64,000 nucleotides of DNA from contig NZ_JARTWB010000001.1 of NCBI RefSeq assembly GCF_031450785.1, positions 124,001 through 188,000 of the forward strand, given 5' to 3'. This DNA is from Caballeronia sp. LZ062. GTDB taxonomy: Bacteria; Pseudomonadota; Gammaproteobacteria; Burkholderiales; Burkholderiaceae. The notes beneath the pieces were generated by a model. It saw nothing but the letters and a program-made list of their open reading frames with translations, searched no databases and had not been told where the DNA came from. How positions within the stretch are numbered: the first letter of the stretch is position 1; each line of letters starts with the position of its first letter. A program made the position numbers and the translations under genes. This document shows, in pieces, positions 18,498 through 29,000 of the stretch.

Positions 18498-19438
18498 CAC
18501 ACGATGACAGCGAACGCCTGATCGTGCAGGAAGTCGCGCCGCGCGACGGCCTGCAGATAGAAGCGAAATGGGTTGAGACCGCGGACAAGATCGCGCTGAT
18601 CGACGGCCTTTCTGCGTGCGGCTTCACGCGCATCGAAGCGGGTTCGTTCGTATCGCCGAAGGCGATACCCGCGCTGCGCGACGGCGACGCCGTGTTCAAA
18701 GGCATACGGCGTGCGCCGGGCGTGATCTATGTGGCGCTCGTGCCGAACCTCAAGGGCGCGCAACGCGCGCTCGACGCACGCGCCGGTGAACTGAATCTCG
18801 TGATGTCGGCGAGCCAGACGCACAACCGCGCGAACATGCGCATGAGCTGCGAGGCATCGCTTGCGGCATTCGAATCGATAGTTAGGTTGACTAATGATAT
18901 GGCTCGGGTGACATTGAACGCCACGGTCGCCACCGCGTTCGGCTGTCCGTTCGAAGGCGGCATGGACGAAGACCGCGTGCTGTCCATTGCGCGTACGTAT
19001 CGCGAGATGAGTATCGAGGGCGTGACGCTTGCCGATACCACAGGCATGGCGAATCCGCGTCAGGTCCGACGTCTTGTGTCGCGCGTGCTCGAACATGTTC
19101 CCGCGTCCGCGTTGACGCTGCATTTCCACAATACACGCGGGCTGGGTCTCGCCAACGTACTCGCCGCCTACGACGCCGGCGCACGCCGTTTCGACGCCGC
19201 TCTAGGCGGCCTCGGCGGCTGCCCGTTCGCGCCGGGCGCATCCGGCAACATCTGCACTGAGGACGTCGTCAACATGTGCGACGAAATGGGCATTCCAACG
19301 GGCATCGACTTGCAGAAACTCATTGCATTGTCGCGGACGCTGCCCGCGCTCGTCGGACACGACGTGCCGGGACAAGTAGCGAAGGCCGGCCGCAATGCCG
19401 ATTTGCACCCCGTGCCCGACTACGTACGAGCCATTTGA
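18494..19438 (+). CDS. HMG-CoA-lyase-like enzyme
   Basis: A 314-residue TIM-barrel lyase of the HMGL/DRE family. Visible are EVAPRDGLQ (catalytic Arg-Asp), the metal ligands in HFHNTRG, and the G-loop GGCPFAPGASGN with its cysteine. These match hydroxymethylglutaryl-CoA lyases, which split 3-hydroxy-3-methyl acyl-CoAs to acetyl-CoA plus a keto acid. Without leucine-degradation neighbours, the substrate may instead be supplied by the coupled CoA-transferase: free 3-hydroxy-3-methylglutarate or citramalate are candidates. Confidence 0.87.
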   Translation: MTHDDSERLIVQEVAPRDGLQIEAKWVETADKIALIDGLSACGFTRIEAGSFVSPKAIPALRDGDAVFKGIRRAPGVIYVALVPNLKGAQRALDARAGELNLVMSASQTHNRANMRMSCEASLAAFESIVRLTNDMARVTLNATVATAFGCPFEGGMDEDRVLSIARTYREMSIEGVTLADTTGMANPRQVRRLVSRVLEHVPASALTLHFHNTRGLGLANVLAAYDAGARRFDAALGGLGGCPFAPGASGNICTEDVVNMCDEMGIPTGIDLQKLIALSRTLPALVGHDVPGQVAKAGRNADLHPVPDYVRAI

Positions 19439-19491
19439 AGCAGCCGGTCCGATAAGAACTCAATGACGGACCGTGAAACCAGGAGACAAAC

Positions 19492-20829
19492 ATGAGTGAT
19501 CTAAGCGTATCCGCAGTGGACAAAACACAGGCAGCGCAGAACACGAGCGACATTGTTCGCAAGGTGGCGTGGCGGCTCATGCCGCTCATCATGCTCTGTT
19601 ATTTGTTCGCATTCTTCGACCGCATCAACATCAGCTTCGCGAAGTTCCAGTTGCAAAGCACGCTCGGTTTTTCCGATACTGCGTACGGTCTCGGAGCGAG
19701 CCTTTTCGTGATTGGTTACGTATTGTTCGAAGTGCCAAGTAATTTGCTCCTGTACAAAGTAGGCGCACGGCGCTGGATCGCTCGAATCATGATCTCGTGG
19801 GGCATCGCGACGGCGCTCATGGTCTTCGTGCAGACGGGGTGGCAGTTCTACGGCTTGCGTTTCATCATCGGCGCGATGGAGGCGGGTTTCGCGCCGGGCG
19901 TGCTCTACTACCTCACGCTGTGGTTTCCGGCGAGCTATCGTGGCCGCATCACCTCCTTGCTGTTTCTCGCGTCGGCATTCTCCGGGCTTTTCGGCGCGCC
20001 GCTGTCGGGACTCGTGCTGGGCCATATGAACGGAGTATTCGGCATCCCGGGATGGCATTGGCTCTTTCTGCTCGGTGGCCTGCCGTGTGTGCTGCTGGGC
20101 GTCTTGGTCCTGAAAGTGCTTAAAGACCGCATCGACGATGCCGCATGGCTGACGAGCGTAGAGAAGATGTACCTCAAGAGCCAGATCGCGACGCAAAGCC
20201 AGGCGACGAATACCGGCCACTCGCTCTTCGGCGCCATCAAGACACCCGGTTTTCTGATGCTCGGCCTGATCTACTTTCTGATTCAGATCGCGTCGTACGG
20301 CCTCAACTTTTGGGCGCCGCACCTCATCCGCGCAGCGGGCACGCATAATCCCACCATCATCGGTCTATTGACGGCGGTTCCGTATATTTGCGGCGCGGTG
20401 TGCATGGTCGTGGTCGGGCGGTTGTCGGACACATCGGGCGAGCGTCGCAAGTTTGTCTGCGCGCTGTTGCTGATGGCTGCGGCGGGCTTCTTCGCGGCGG
20501 GCGTATTCGACAAGCAGACCACGCTCTTGATCGTCGCGCTCGGCGTGATGGGAGCGGGCGTCATCGCCTCCATTCCGGCGTTCTGGGCGTTGCCGCCGAA
20601 ACTGCTGACGGGAGCGGGCGCGGCGGGCGGCATTGCGTTGATCAACACGCTCGGACAGCTTGGCGGAATCGTGAGTCCGGTGATGGTGGGGCGAATTCGC
20701 GATGTGATCGGCAGCACGACGCCCGCGCTGTATGCAATCGGCGCGATGAGCCTGATCTGCGCGCTGTTGTTGCTATACGGATTGCCGCAGACGTTGCGAC
20801 AGCGGGAGCCTTCGGAGCGTGCGCGCTGA
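19492..20829 (+). CDS. MFS transporter, anion:cation symporter type
   Basis: A 445-residue protein with about 12 membrane segments. Motifs FAFFDRINISFAKFQL near residue 40 and GLRFIIGAMEAGFAPG near residue 120 are typical of the ACS (phthalate/tartrate/glucarate permease-like) MFS family. An SD-like AGGAGA precedes the ATG. It follows the lyase by 53 bases and a strong terminator follows it, so it closes the operon and probably imports the carboxylic acid handled by the CoA-transferase and lyase. Confidence 0.87.
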   Translation: MSDLSVSAVDKTQAAQNTSDIVRKVAWRLMPLIMLCYLFAFFDRINISFAKFQLQSTLGFSDTAYGLGASLFVIGYVLFEVPSNLLLYKVGARRWIARIMISWGIATALMVFVQTGWQFYGLRFIIGAMEAGFAPGVLYYLTLWFPASYRGRITSLLFLASAFSGLFGAPLSGLVLGHMNGVFGIPGWHWLFLLGGLPCVLLGVLVLKVLKDRIDDAAWLTSVEKMYLKSQIATQSQATNTGHSLFGAIKTPGFLMLGLIYFLIQIASYGLNFWAPHLIRAAGTHNPTIIGLLTAVPYICGAVCMVVVGRLSDTSGERRKFVCALLLMAAAGFFAAGVFDKQTTLLIVALGVMGAGVIASIPAFWALPPKLLTGAGAAGGIALINTLGQLGGIVSPVMVGRIRDVIGSTTPALYAIGAMSLICALLLLYGLPQTLRQREPSERAR

Positions 20830-20851
20830 GTATCGCGCGATCGGCGGGGAA

Positions 20852-20884
20852 CGCCCGGCGGACAGAAGAGCCGCCGGGCGTTTT
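20852..20884 (+). terminator. Strong terminator after the MFS gene
   Basis: CGCCCGGCGG (20852-20861) pairs perfectly with CCGCCGGGCG (20871-20880) around a 9-base loop, followed by TTTT. Confidence 0.85.
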
Positions 20885-20904
20885 GCATTCTGTACGCCGA
20901 ACGC
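20880..20904 (+). repeat. Dispersed short repeat, copy 1
   Basis: TTTTGCATTCTGTACGCC (20881-20898) matches the consensus TTTTGCATTCTGCATGC shared with copies at 26.05, 27.93 and 30.62 kb. It is intergenic and overlaps the T-run of the MFS terminator. Confidence 0.5.
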
Positions 20905-20927
20905 AACATGCCGCATTCAAAACGCAA

Positions 20928-22034
20928 TCAGCCAGCAAGCAAGCGCCGGCAATGCCGCGCGATCTGCGTCTCCTCATCGGTGCGCACCACGCGATGCGAT
21001 GCCTTCAGAAACGACAGTCCATCGAGTATTTGCGCCCGAATCGCTTCGCTGTGCTCGCCGATACCGCCGCTGAACACGATCAGATCGAGTCCGCCGAGCA
21101 CGGCCGCGTAGGCCCCGATCGTCTTGCGAATAGCGTCACAGAAAACGTCGATGGCGAGCGCTGCGTCCGCATCGCCGTCATCTCGGCGGGCGAGCAGCGC
21201 CTGCATGTCGTCATCGGAATTCGACAGCGCCTTCAGGCCGCTCCCGCGATTCACGAGCGTTTCCAGCGCATCAGCGTCGAGTGATTCGTGGCGCAGCAAA
21301 TGGATCAGCACGCCGGGGTCCAGATCGCCGCTGCGCGTTGCCATGGGAATGCCGCCTGTCGGCGTCATGCCCATCGATGTATCGACAGAGCGGCCGTCTT
21401 CCAGCGCGCAAAGACTTGCACCGGACCCCAGATGCGCGATGACCGTGCGCGCGGGCAGCGCGTCGCCCAGCGTGCTCGCGATGAACTCGTATGACAGCCC
21501 GTGAAAGCCGTAACGCACCACACCGCGCTGCGCGTAGTTGCGCGGCAATGCAAAGCGCGTCGCACGTTCCGGCATCGTGCGATGAAACACGGTGTCGAAA
21601 CATGCGAAATGCGGCACACCGGAGAAGATGCGCTGCGCTTCGTCGATTAGCGCGAGTGACTGCGGCAGATGCAGCGGCGCAAACGGAACGGCTTCGCGCA
21701 ACGCGATCTTCACGTCTTGCGTGAGCTCGCAATGCGCACGCACATGCGGCCCGCCATGCACCACACGATGCCCCACCGCGGCAAGCGGCTCGTGCAAGTG
21801 CTTGCGAAGGGCGTCGGCCACGCGCTGCAGCGCATCGTGCTGCGACTCCATCAGATGATCCTGCGCGATATCGATGCTTCCATCCGCCGAACGCATGGAG
21901 AGCGACCCGTTCTCGCGCCCGATGCCCTTTGCGCTGCCGGTGAGCCAAGCATGTTCGTCGTTATCGCGCCGGACGAACACGCCGAACTTCAGCGACGACG
22001 AGCCGCTATTCAACACCACGATGCCTTGTGTCAT
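20928..22034 (-). CDS. ackA: Acetate kinase
   Basis: A 368-residue acetate/propionate-kinase-family protein. The N-terminal VLNSGSSSLKFGVF is the family phosphate-binding signature, and MGMTPTGGIPMATRSGDLDP and FSGGIGEHSEAIR are also present. It makes ATP and acetate from acetyl phosphate and ADP. It is some 30 residues shorter than usual (about 400) but keeps the main motifs. The ATG at 22034 lies 4 bases after the phosphoketolase stop, so the two are coupled: phosphoketolase makes acetyl phosphate and this enzyme recovers ATP. Confidence 0.9.
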   Translation of the reverse strand: MTQGIVVLNSGSSSLKFGVFVRRDNDEHAWLTGSAKGIGRENGSLSMRSADGSIDIAQDHLMESQHDALQRVADALRKHLHEPLAAVGHRVVHGGPHVRAHCELTQDVKIALREAVPFAPLHLPQSLALIDEAQRIFSGVPHFACFDTVFHRTMPERATRFALPRNYAQRGVVRYGFHGLSYEFIASTLGDALPARTVIAHLGSGASLCALEDGRSVDTSMGMTPTGGIPMATRSGDLDPGVLIHLLRHESLDADALETLVNRGSGLKALSNSDDDMQALLARRDDGDADAALAIDVFCDAIRKTIGAYAAVLGGLDLIVFSGGIGEHSEAIRAQILDGLSFLKASHRVVRTDEETQIARHCRRLLAG

Positions 22035-22038
22035 GGCA

Positions 22039-24438
22039 TCAGCCCTTCCAGGTCCATTCGCGAATCTGATCGTGATCGATGCCTTCCTCATGCGCATAGC
22101 GCACGCTTTCGATGATCTGATTCTTGAGCATCTCCTTGGTATGCGCAGCCGTGCTCGAGAGGCCCGGCACACGGTCGATCACATCGATGGCGAGGCTATA
22201 GCGATCGACGCCATTGATGATCGCCAGTTCGAACGGCGTATTGATGTTGCCGCGCTCGCGATAGCCATGCACATGCATGTTGTCGTGATTCGTGCGGTTA
22301 TACGTGAGCTTGTGCACGAGGGACGCGTATGAATGGAAGTTGAAGATAACAGGCTTGTCACGCGTGAAGAGCGAATCGAAATCCCGATTGGACAAGCCGT
22401 GTGGATGGTCTGTGTCGGGCATGAGCCTGAAGAGATCGACCACATTGACGAAGCGGATCTTTAACTCAGGGCAATGCGTCTTGAGGATTTCGACGGCGGC
22501 GAGCGCCTCCATCGTCGCGATATCGCCCGCCGATGCCACGACGACATCCGGCTCGTGATTCTGATCGGTCGACGCCCAGTCCCATATGCCGATGCCCTTC
22601 GCGCAATGCACCATCGCGTCCTGCATGTTCAGGTACTGCAAATGCGGCTGCTTGTCCGCGACGATCACGTTCACATAGTCATGCGAGCGCAGGCAATGGT
22701 CCGCGACGCTCAAAAGGCAGTTCGCATCCGGCGGCAGATAAATACGCACGACTTCCGGGCTCTTGTTGGTCACGACATCGAGAAAGCCGGGGTCTTGATG
22801 CGTGAATCCGTTATGGTCCTGACGCCACACGAGCGATGTGATAAGCAGATTGATCGACGGCACCGGCGCGCGCCAGGAGAGCTCGTTCTTTGCTTTTTCC
22901 AGCCATTTCGCGTGCTGATTGAACATCGAATCGATCACATGCACAAACGCTTCGTATGTCGCGAAGAGCCCGTGGCGCCCCGTCAACACGTAGCCTTCGA
23001 ACCATCCTTCGAGCGTGTGCTCGGAGAGCATCTCCATCACGCGGCCTTCGGTCGAAAGTGCGCCGCCGTCCGCGTCCTCGGGCTTGATCTCTGCCAGCCA
23101 GCGTTTGCCTGATGCTTCGTACACGCCGTCGAGCTTGTTGCTTGCAGTCTCATCGGGGCCGAAGAGACGGAACGTCAGCATGTTGCGGCGGATCACATCA
23201 CGGAGAAAGGCTGCGAGCACGACTGTTGGCGATTGATAGACGCTCGCAGTCCCGTTGAATGCGAAGGCGTAATCGCGGATATCCGGCATATCGAGCGCCT
23301 GCCGCAGGAGGCCGCCGTTCGCGTGCGGATTCGCGCTGATACGGCGGCCGCCCACTGGCGCGAGTTCGCGCAGGCTTTCCACAAGCGATCCGTTTTCATC
23401 GAACAGTTCTTCGGGCTTGTAACTCCTCATCCATTCTTCGAGGATCGCAAGACTTTTATAGTTCGTCGCTGGATCGAGCACCGGCACCTGATGCGAGCGC
23501 CAGAAGTTCTCGACCTTATGCCCGTTGACCTCCTTCGGACCGGTCCAGCCTTTCGGCGAGCGCAGCACGATCATCGGCCAGCGGGGACGCGTTACATCGC
23601 CGGGTTGCGCGCGGGCACGTTCCTGTATCGCATGAATCTTGTCGATACAGCGTTCCAACGTCGCGGCCATCAATTGATGCATGGTCTCGGGATCATCGCC
23701 TTCCACGAAATGCGGCTCATAGCCATAGCCCTTGAACAACGCTTCGAGTTCGTCGTGCGGAATGCGCGCGAGGATCGTCGGATTCGCGATCTTGTAGCCG
23801 TTCAGATGCAGGATCGGCAACACGGCACCGTCGGTCGCGGGATTGAGAAACTTGTTCGAGTGCCATGAAGTGGCGAGCGGTCCCGTCTCAGCTTCGCCAT
23901 CACCGACCATCGTCGCGACAATCAAGTCGGGATTGTCGAAAGCCGCGCCGAATGAATGCGACAGGCTGTAGCCGAGTTCGCCGCCTTCGTGAATGGAACC
24001 CGGCGTCTCCGGCGTGCAATGCGAGCCGATGCCGCCCGGCGAGGAGAACGCGCGAAAGAGCCGCAGCATGCCGCGCTCGTCGGGGCTGCGGTCCGGATAG
24101 ATCTCCGAGTAATGGCCTTCCAGGTATGAATTCGCAAGTGTCGCCGGCGCACCGTGGCCGGGTCCCGAGACGAACATGACGTTGAGATCGTCGCGTTTGA
24201 TGAGACGGTTCAAATGGACCCATACGAACGATTGTCCGGGGTCCGAGCCCCAGTGACCGAGCAGCCGCCGTTTGATGTGCTCCGGCTTGAGCGGTTCGCG
24301 CAGCAGCGGATTGGCGCGCAGGTAGATCATGCCGACCGAGAGATAATTGCAGGCGCGCCAATAGGCGTCTATGTCGCGTAGCAGTTCGGGAGCGAGAGGG
24401 GTGTGCGTCGCGGTCTTGCCTTGGACGTCGTCGTTCAA
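22039..24438 (-). CDS. xfp: Phosphoketolase (xylulose-5-P/fructose-6-P)
   Basis: A 799-residue thiamine-diphosphate enzyme of normal length. Visible motifs are [28 protein letters not shown] and the ThDP-binding [11 protein letters not shown]. It splits xylulose 5-phosphate, and often fructose 6-phosphate, into acetyl phosphate and a shorter sugar phosphate. A TTG start is used, with AAGGAG 6 bases upstream. It is first in a two-gene operon with acetate kinase, giving a glycolytic bypass. Confidence 0.93.
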   Translation of the reverse strand: MNDDVQGKTATHTPLAPELLRDIDAYWRACNYLSVGMIYLRANPLLREPLKPEHIKRRLLGHWGSDPGQSFVWVHLNRLIKRDDLNVMFVSGPGHGAPATLANSYLEGHYSEIYPDRSPDERGMLRLFRAFSSPGGIGSHCTPETPGSIHEGGELGYSLSHSFGAAFDNPDLIVATMVGDGEAETGPLATSWHSNKFLNPATDGAVLPILHLNGYKIANPTILARIPHDELEALFKGYGYEPHFVEGDDPETMHQLMAATLERCIDKIHAIQERARAQPGDVTRPRWPMIVLRSPKGWTGPKEVNGHKVENFWRSHQVPVLDPATNYKSLAILEEWMRSYKPEELFDENGSLVESLRELAPVGGRRISANPHANGGLLRQALDMPDIRDYAFAFNGTASVYQSPTVVLAAFLRDVIRRNMLTFRLFGPDETASNKLDGVYEASGKRWLAEIKPEDADGGALSTEGRVMEMLSEHTLEGWFEGYVLTGRHGLFATYEAFVHVIDSMFNQHAKWLEKAKNELSWRAPVPSINLLITSLVWRQDHNGFTHQDPGFLDVVTNKSPEVVRIYLPPDANCLLSVADHCLRSHDYVNVIVADKQPHLQYLNMQDAMVHCAKGIGIWDWASTDQNHEPDVVVASAGDIATMEALAAVEILKTHCPELKIRFVNVVDLFRLMPDTDHPHGLSNRDFDSLFTRDKPVIFNFHSYASLVHKLTYNRTNHDNMHVHGYRERGNINTPFELAIINGVDRYSLAIDVIDRVPGLSSTAAHTKEMLKNQIIESVRYAHEEGIDHDQIREWTWKG

Positions 24439-24648
24439 TTGCTTCTCCTTGCGGTGAAAGTCAGGGTCGAGCGTCGGCTTACGGGGTGATGCGAGTATTT
24501 AGCGGTGTCGGATCCGTGTGATGGAAGGCTTTTGATTCAGGGCCGCGCCGGCGGGACGGCCTTGAAGAGCGAAGAATAGTGAGGCGTCGCGCACCATGAT
24601 ACTTGTGTTCGCGCGACGAAGTTTTGACAAAAACGCAGGCGCGGCGCT

Positions 24649-25947
24649 CTATTCGATGGCGGATTGCGTCACGTCGTAATCCATTAGCAAGGCCTTGTTG
24701 TCTTCCCACATGCCGATGTAATGCACCATGAAGCTGTCGGCGCGTCGATAAATCCAGGGCGTATTCCACTCGATGAAAGACGCAATGCGCGTGGCGTCGA
24801 AGTCCGCATGCTTCTCGTATTCGTCGATGAAGAAGTATTGATCGCCCCTGTTTGCATAGACGCTCGACTTGTCGTCCAGTTGCGAGCATGCATGGAGGAT
24901 GTGATGAAACGCGTCATAGTTCGGCTGCGTGCGGCGAAAGCCCATGATGCCGGAGTTGAACGTCCAGGTGCCGACATCGCGGGCAAATAGCGCGTCCTGA
25001 CCGTTCATGATGGATTCCAGTCTGCGATTCATGTCGTTGATGAGCACGTCCGCATCAACCCAGAAGACCCATTCGTGATGCGGCAGATATTCGCGTAAGA
25101 GAGCGGGCTTGAGCCAGTTGCCCGCGGTTTTGCCGTCGTTCAGATGAGCGGGAATGTCACGATGAACATACAGGGTATAGCCATGACGCGCGCAATAGCG
25201 CCGGGAATTAGCCTCGGCAATGCGCCCGTACCGTGCGATGTTCGGCGTATAGAGCGTGACGATAGCGATCGGCTGGCCGGGCTGATAGACGCTTTGCGCG
25301 GACGTGTCGTCCGTGCCTGCATCGAAGAAGGAGAGGAATGGCAAGCCTCTCGCCAAGCATGCATTGATGTGTGCGAAAAGCGCCGCGCGAAACCGCCGAT
25401 GCTGCGGCTCCTCGCGGATGCAAACGGAAAATGCGGGCCATTTCGCCCACACGCTTTCGAGGGCGACCGCAGCGGGTAAGGCCGCAAAGACGCCGCCGAT
25501 CTTGCTACAAGGCGGAAGCGCGTCGAATTCACGCAGCAACAGACCTTCTTGTTCGGGCAGTTCAACGCTGAACCGGCAATGCGTAACCAGTCGGTAGAGC
25601 TTGCAGCGAACGTCTTCGGTATTGCGCCACACCTGAAGATCGGTTTGCGGATGTGGCGATTCCACACACGTCAGAAGCCAGTCACGGCCTTCGAGTAACT
25701 CGAGCAACGGCATCGTGCCGAGGATAGCCGCATTCTGCGTAAGCAGCATGATTGCCTCGCCGGGGGCGGTCCTGTCGATCCATTGCAACAGCGTTTCATA
25801 CTTGAACGTCCACAAAGCGTGCGCGGTGCCGCCGGACAACTCCGACATGTCGATCTCGACATGCCGATAGCCGTTCATGCGTGCATAGCGGCGATGATTG
25901 GCGAGCGCACCGGGCGCGTGGTCGAAGAGCAGGCTGATGACGATCAT
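24649..25947 (-). CDS. GT34-like glycosyltransferase with duplicated, degenerate N-terminal domain
   Basis: A 432-residue protein. The C-terminal half (about 215-432) resembles galactosyltransferase GMA12/MNN10 enzymes: IAIVTLYTPNIARYG, YCARHGYTLYVHRD, WVFWVDADVLI with the metal-binding DAD, and GDQYFF. The N-terminal half repeats the same order (VISLLFDHAP, YARMNGYRHVEI, AIMLLTQNAAI), but the DxD position reads TQN. It therefore looks like an internal duplication in which the first domain lost catalysis. Donor and acceptor are unknown. It is alone, with 210 bases to the phosphoketolase start. Confidence 0.7.
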   Translation of the reverse strand: MIVISLLFDHAPGALANHRRYARMNGYRHVEIDMSELSGGTAHALWTFKYETLLQWIDRTAPGEAIMLLTQNAAILGTMPLLELLEGRDWLLTCVESPHPQTDLQVWRNTEDVRCKLYRLVTHCRFSVELPEQEGLLLREFDALPPCSKIGGVFAALPAAVALESVWAKWPAFSVCIREEPQHRRFRAALFAHINACLARGLPFLSFFDAGTDDTSAQSVYQPGQPIAIVTLYTPNIARYGRIAEANSRRYCARHGYTLYVHRDIPAHLNDGKTAGNWLKPALLREYLPHHEWVFWVDADVLINDMNRRLESIMNGQDALFARDVGTWTFNSGIMGFRRTQPNYDAFHHILHACSQLDDKSSVYANRGDQYFFIDEYEKHADFDATRIASFIEWNTPWIYRRADSFMVHYIGMWEDNKALLMDYDVTQSAIE

Positions 25948-26045
25948 GAATGCAGTATGCAAATGGAGCGAACGCAGGCGCAGATCGCGCCGGGACGGCC
26001 GTAGCATGGCCGCAATCCGCACCGGTTCGCATGGGATGTGTCCTA

Positions 26046-26075
26046 AAACGGCATGCAGAATGCAAAACGCCGTTT
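26046..26075 (-). repeat. Dispersed short repeat, copy 2
   Basis: On the minus strand this reads GTTTTGCATTCTGCATGCC. It is flanked by a 7-bp inverted repeat, AAACGGC (26046-26052) and GCCGTTT (26069-26075). It lies 25 bases before the lhr start. Confidence 0.5.
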
Positions 26076-26099
26076 CTCAACCGCCCCTAGAATGTGGCG

Positions 26100-29000
26100 A
26101 TGACCGCCGATTTCCCCACGCCCGACGACGCGCTCGCGGGCTTTCATCCTGCCGTCGTCAACTGGTTCCGCGCGCACTTCGCCGCGCCGACCGCCGCACA
26201 GGCGCGCGCGTGGCCGATCATCCATGCGCGCCGCTCCGCGCTCGTCGCCGCGCCCACCGGTTCTGGGAAGACGCTGACCGCGTTTCTGGCCGCGCTCGAT
26301 GAACTCGTGCGCGACGGTATCGCGGGAGGCGGCGTCCTGCCGGACGAGACGCGCGTGGTCTATGTGTCGCCGCTGAAGGCGCTGTCGAACGACATCCGCG
26401 TGAATCTGGAAGCGCCGCTCGCGGGCATCGCAAGCGAGTTGCGCGATATGGGCGTGGTCGCGCCCGAGGTACGCGCCGCCGTGCGCACGGGCGACACGAC
26501 GCAGCAGGAACGCAACGCGGTCAGGAAGCGTCCGCCGCACATCCTCGTGACCACGCCCGAGTCGCTGTACGTGCTCCTTTCGTCGGACTCGGGCCGTGGC
26601 ATGTTGTCGACCACGCGCACGGTGATTGTCGACGAAATACACGCGGTCGCGGGCGGCAAGCGGGGTTCGCATCTGAGCCTGAGCCTCGAACGGCTCGATG
26701 CGCTGTGCGAGGAACGCGGTGCGGCCCGGCCCGTGCGCGTCGGACTTTCCGCGACGCAAAAGCCAATTGAACTCGTCGCAAAGTTTCTTGCAGGCGACGG
26801 GCAGCCGTGCGAGATCGTCGATGTCGGGCATGTGCGCGCACGCGATCTGGCGCTTGAACTGCCGCCGATGCCGCTAGAAGCGATCATGTCCAACGACATG
26901 TGGGAGCGTGTCTACGACAGGCTCGCGGAGTTGTCGGCGCAGCACCGGACGACGCTCGTCTTCGTGAACACGCGGCGCATGGCCGAGCGCGCGGCGCGGC
27001 ATCTGACGGACCGGCTCGGTAAGGAAGCGGTCGCGGCGCATCACGGCAGCCTCGCGCGGGAGCATAGGCTCGACGCCGAGCAGCGTCTCAAGCGCGGCGA
27101 ATTGCGCGTGCTGATCGCGACAGCATCGCTGGAACTGGGCATCGACATCGGCGAAGTGGATCTTGTATGCCAGATCGGCTCGCCGGGGTCCATCGGCGCG
27201 TTTCTGCAGCGGGTCGGGCGATCGGGGCACCATGTCGGCGGCGTGCCGAAAGGGCGGCTTTTTCCGACTTCGCGCGACGATTTGATCGAATGCGCCGCGC
27301 TGCTCGACTGCGTGCGCCGAGGCGAACTGGACGCGCTCACGATTCCGCGCGCACCGCTCGACGTGCTCGCGCAGCAGATCACCGCCGAAGTCGCGTGCCG
27401 CGAGTGGGGCGAGGATGCGCTTTTCGAGCGCATCCGTCGCGCGTATCCGTATGCCACGCTCGACCGTGCGCACTACGACGCCGTGCTGCGCACGCTCGCC
27501 GAAGGCTACACGGGGCGTCAGGGCGTGCGCGCAGCCTATGTGCATCGCGATGCGGTCAGCCGCACGCTGCGCGCCCGGCGCGGCGGCAAGCTGACCGCGG
27601 TGACGTCCGGCGGAGCGATTCCCGACAATGCGGATTTCGCCGTGCTGCTCGAGCCGCAAGGCTTGCAGATCGGCACGGTCAACGAGGACTTCGCCGTCGA
27701 AAGTCTCGCTGGCGATATCTTCCAGCTCGGCAACACGTCGTACCGCATCTTGCGTGTGGAAGGCGGGCGCGTGCGCGTCGAGAACGCAAACGGCCAGCCG
27801 CCGAATATCCCGTTCTGGCTCGGCGAAGCACCGGGCCGCAGCGACGAGCTTTCGTTCGCCATCTCGCGTTTGCGTGCGGACGTCGATGCGCGGCTCGCAT
27901 TGGGCGGCGGTGAAGCACGCTTGCATGCTGCATGCAATATGCCGAATGCAACACAGCGGCCGTCATCCGTCGATACGACCGTCCGCTGGCTCGCCGACGA
28001 AACCGGCATCGGCACGGAAGCGGCGCAGCAGATCGTCGACTATCTCGCCCGCTCGCGTGCCGCGCTCTCCGTTCTGCCGACGCAGGACACGCTCGTCATG
28101 GAGCGCTTCTTCGACGAATCCGGCGGTATGCAACTCGTCATTCATGCGCCGTTCGGCAGCCGCGTCAATCGCGCGTGGGGGCTTGCGCTGCGCAAGCGGT
28201 TCTGCCGCACCTTCAATTTCGAGCTTCAGGCTGCGGCCACCGAAGACGCGATCGTGCTCTCGCTGACCGGCAGCCACAGCTTCGCGCTCGACGACGTCTG
28301 GCGGTATCTGAGGTCCGCCACCGCCGAGCACGTGCTGATTCAGGCGCTGCTCGATGCGCCGCTTTTCGGCGTGCGCTGGCGCTGGAATGCGACCAACGCG
28401 CTCGCGCTGCCGCGTTACGCCGGCGGGCGCAAGGTCGCGCCGCAACTGCAGCGCATGAGGAGCGAGGACCTGCTCGCGGCCGTGTTCCCGGATCAGGTCG
28501 CGTGCGCGGAAAACGTCGCGGGCGAGCGGGAGGTGCCGACGCATCCGCTCGTCGAGCAGACCATCGACGACTGTCTGCACGACGCGATGGACAGCGACGC
28601 GTGGCTCGCGCTTTTGCGACGCATCGAGGCGGGCGACGTGCGGCTCGTCACGCGCGATTTGCCCGCGCCGTCGCCGCTCGCCGCCGAGATTCTGTCGGCG
28701 CGGCCGTACGCATTCCTCGACGACGCCCCGCTCGAGGAACGCCGCACGCAGGCCGTGCTCGCGCGCCGCTGGACCGATCCGCAATCGACGGACGATCTCG
28801 GCGCGCTCGATGCCGATGCCATCGCGAGCGTGCGCGAAGAAGCGTGGCCTGACGTGACGAGCGCCGACGAAATGCACGAGGCGCTCACGAGCCTCGCCGG
28901 CGTGACGGACGCCGAAGCTGCCGCAAGCGACGGCTGGCCCGCGTGGCTGGATGTGCTCGCGCGCGCCGGCCGCGCGACGCGCCTGCAAATCGCCGAGCAT

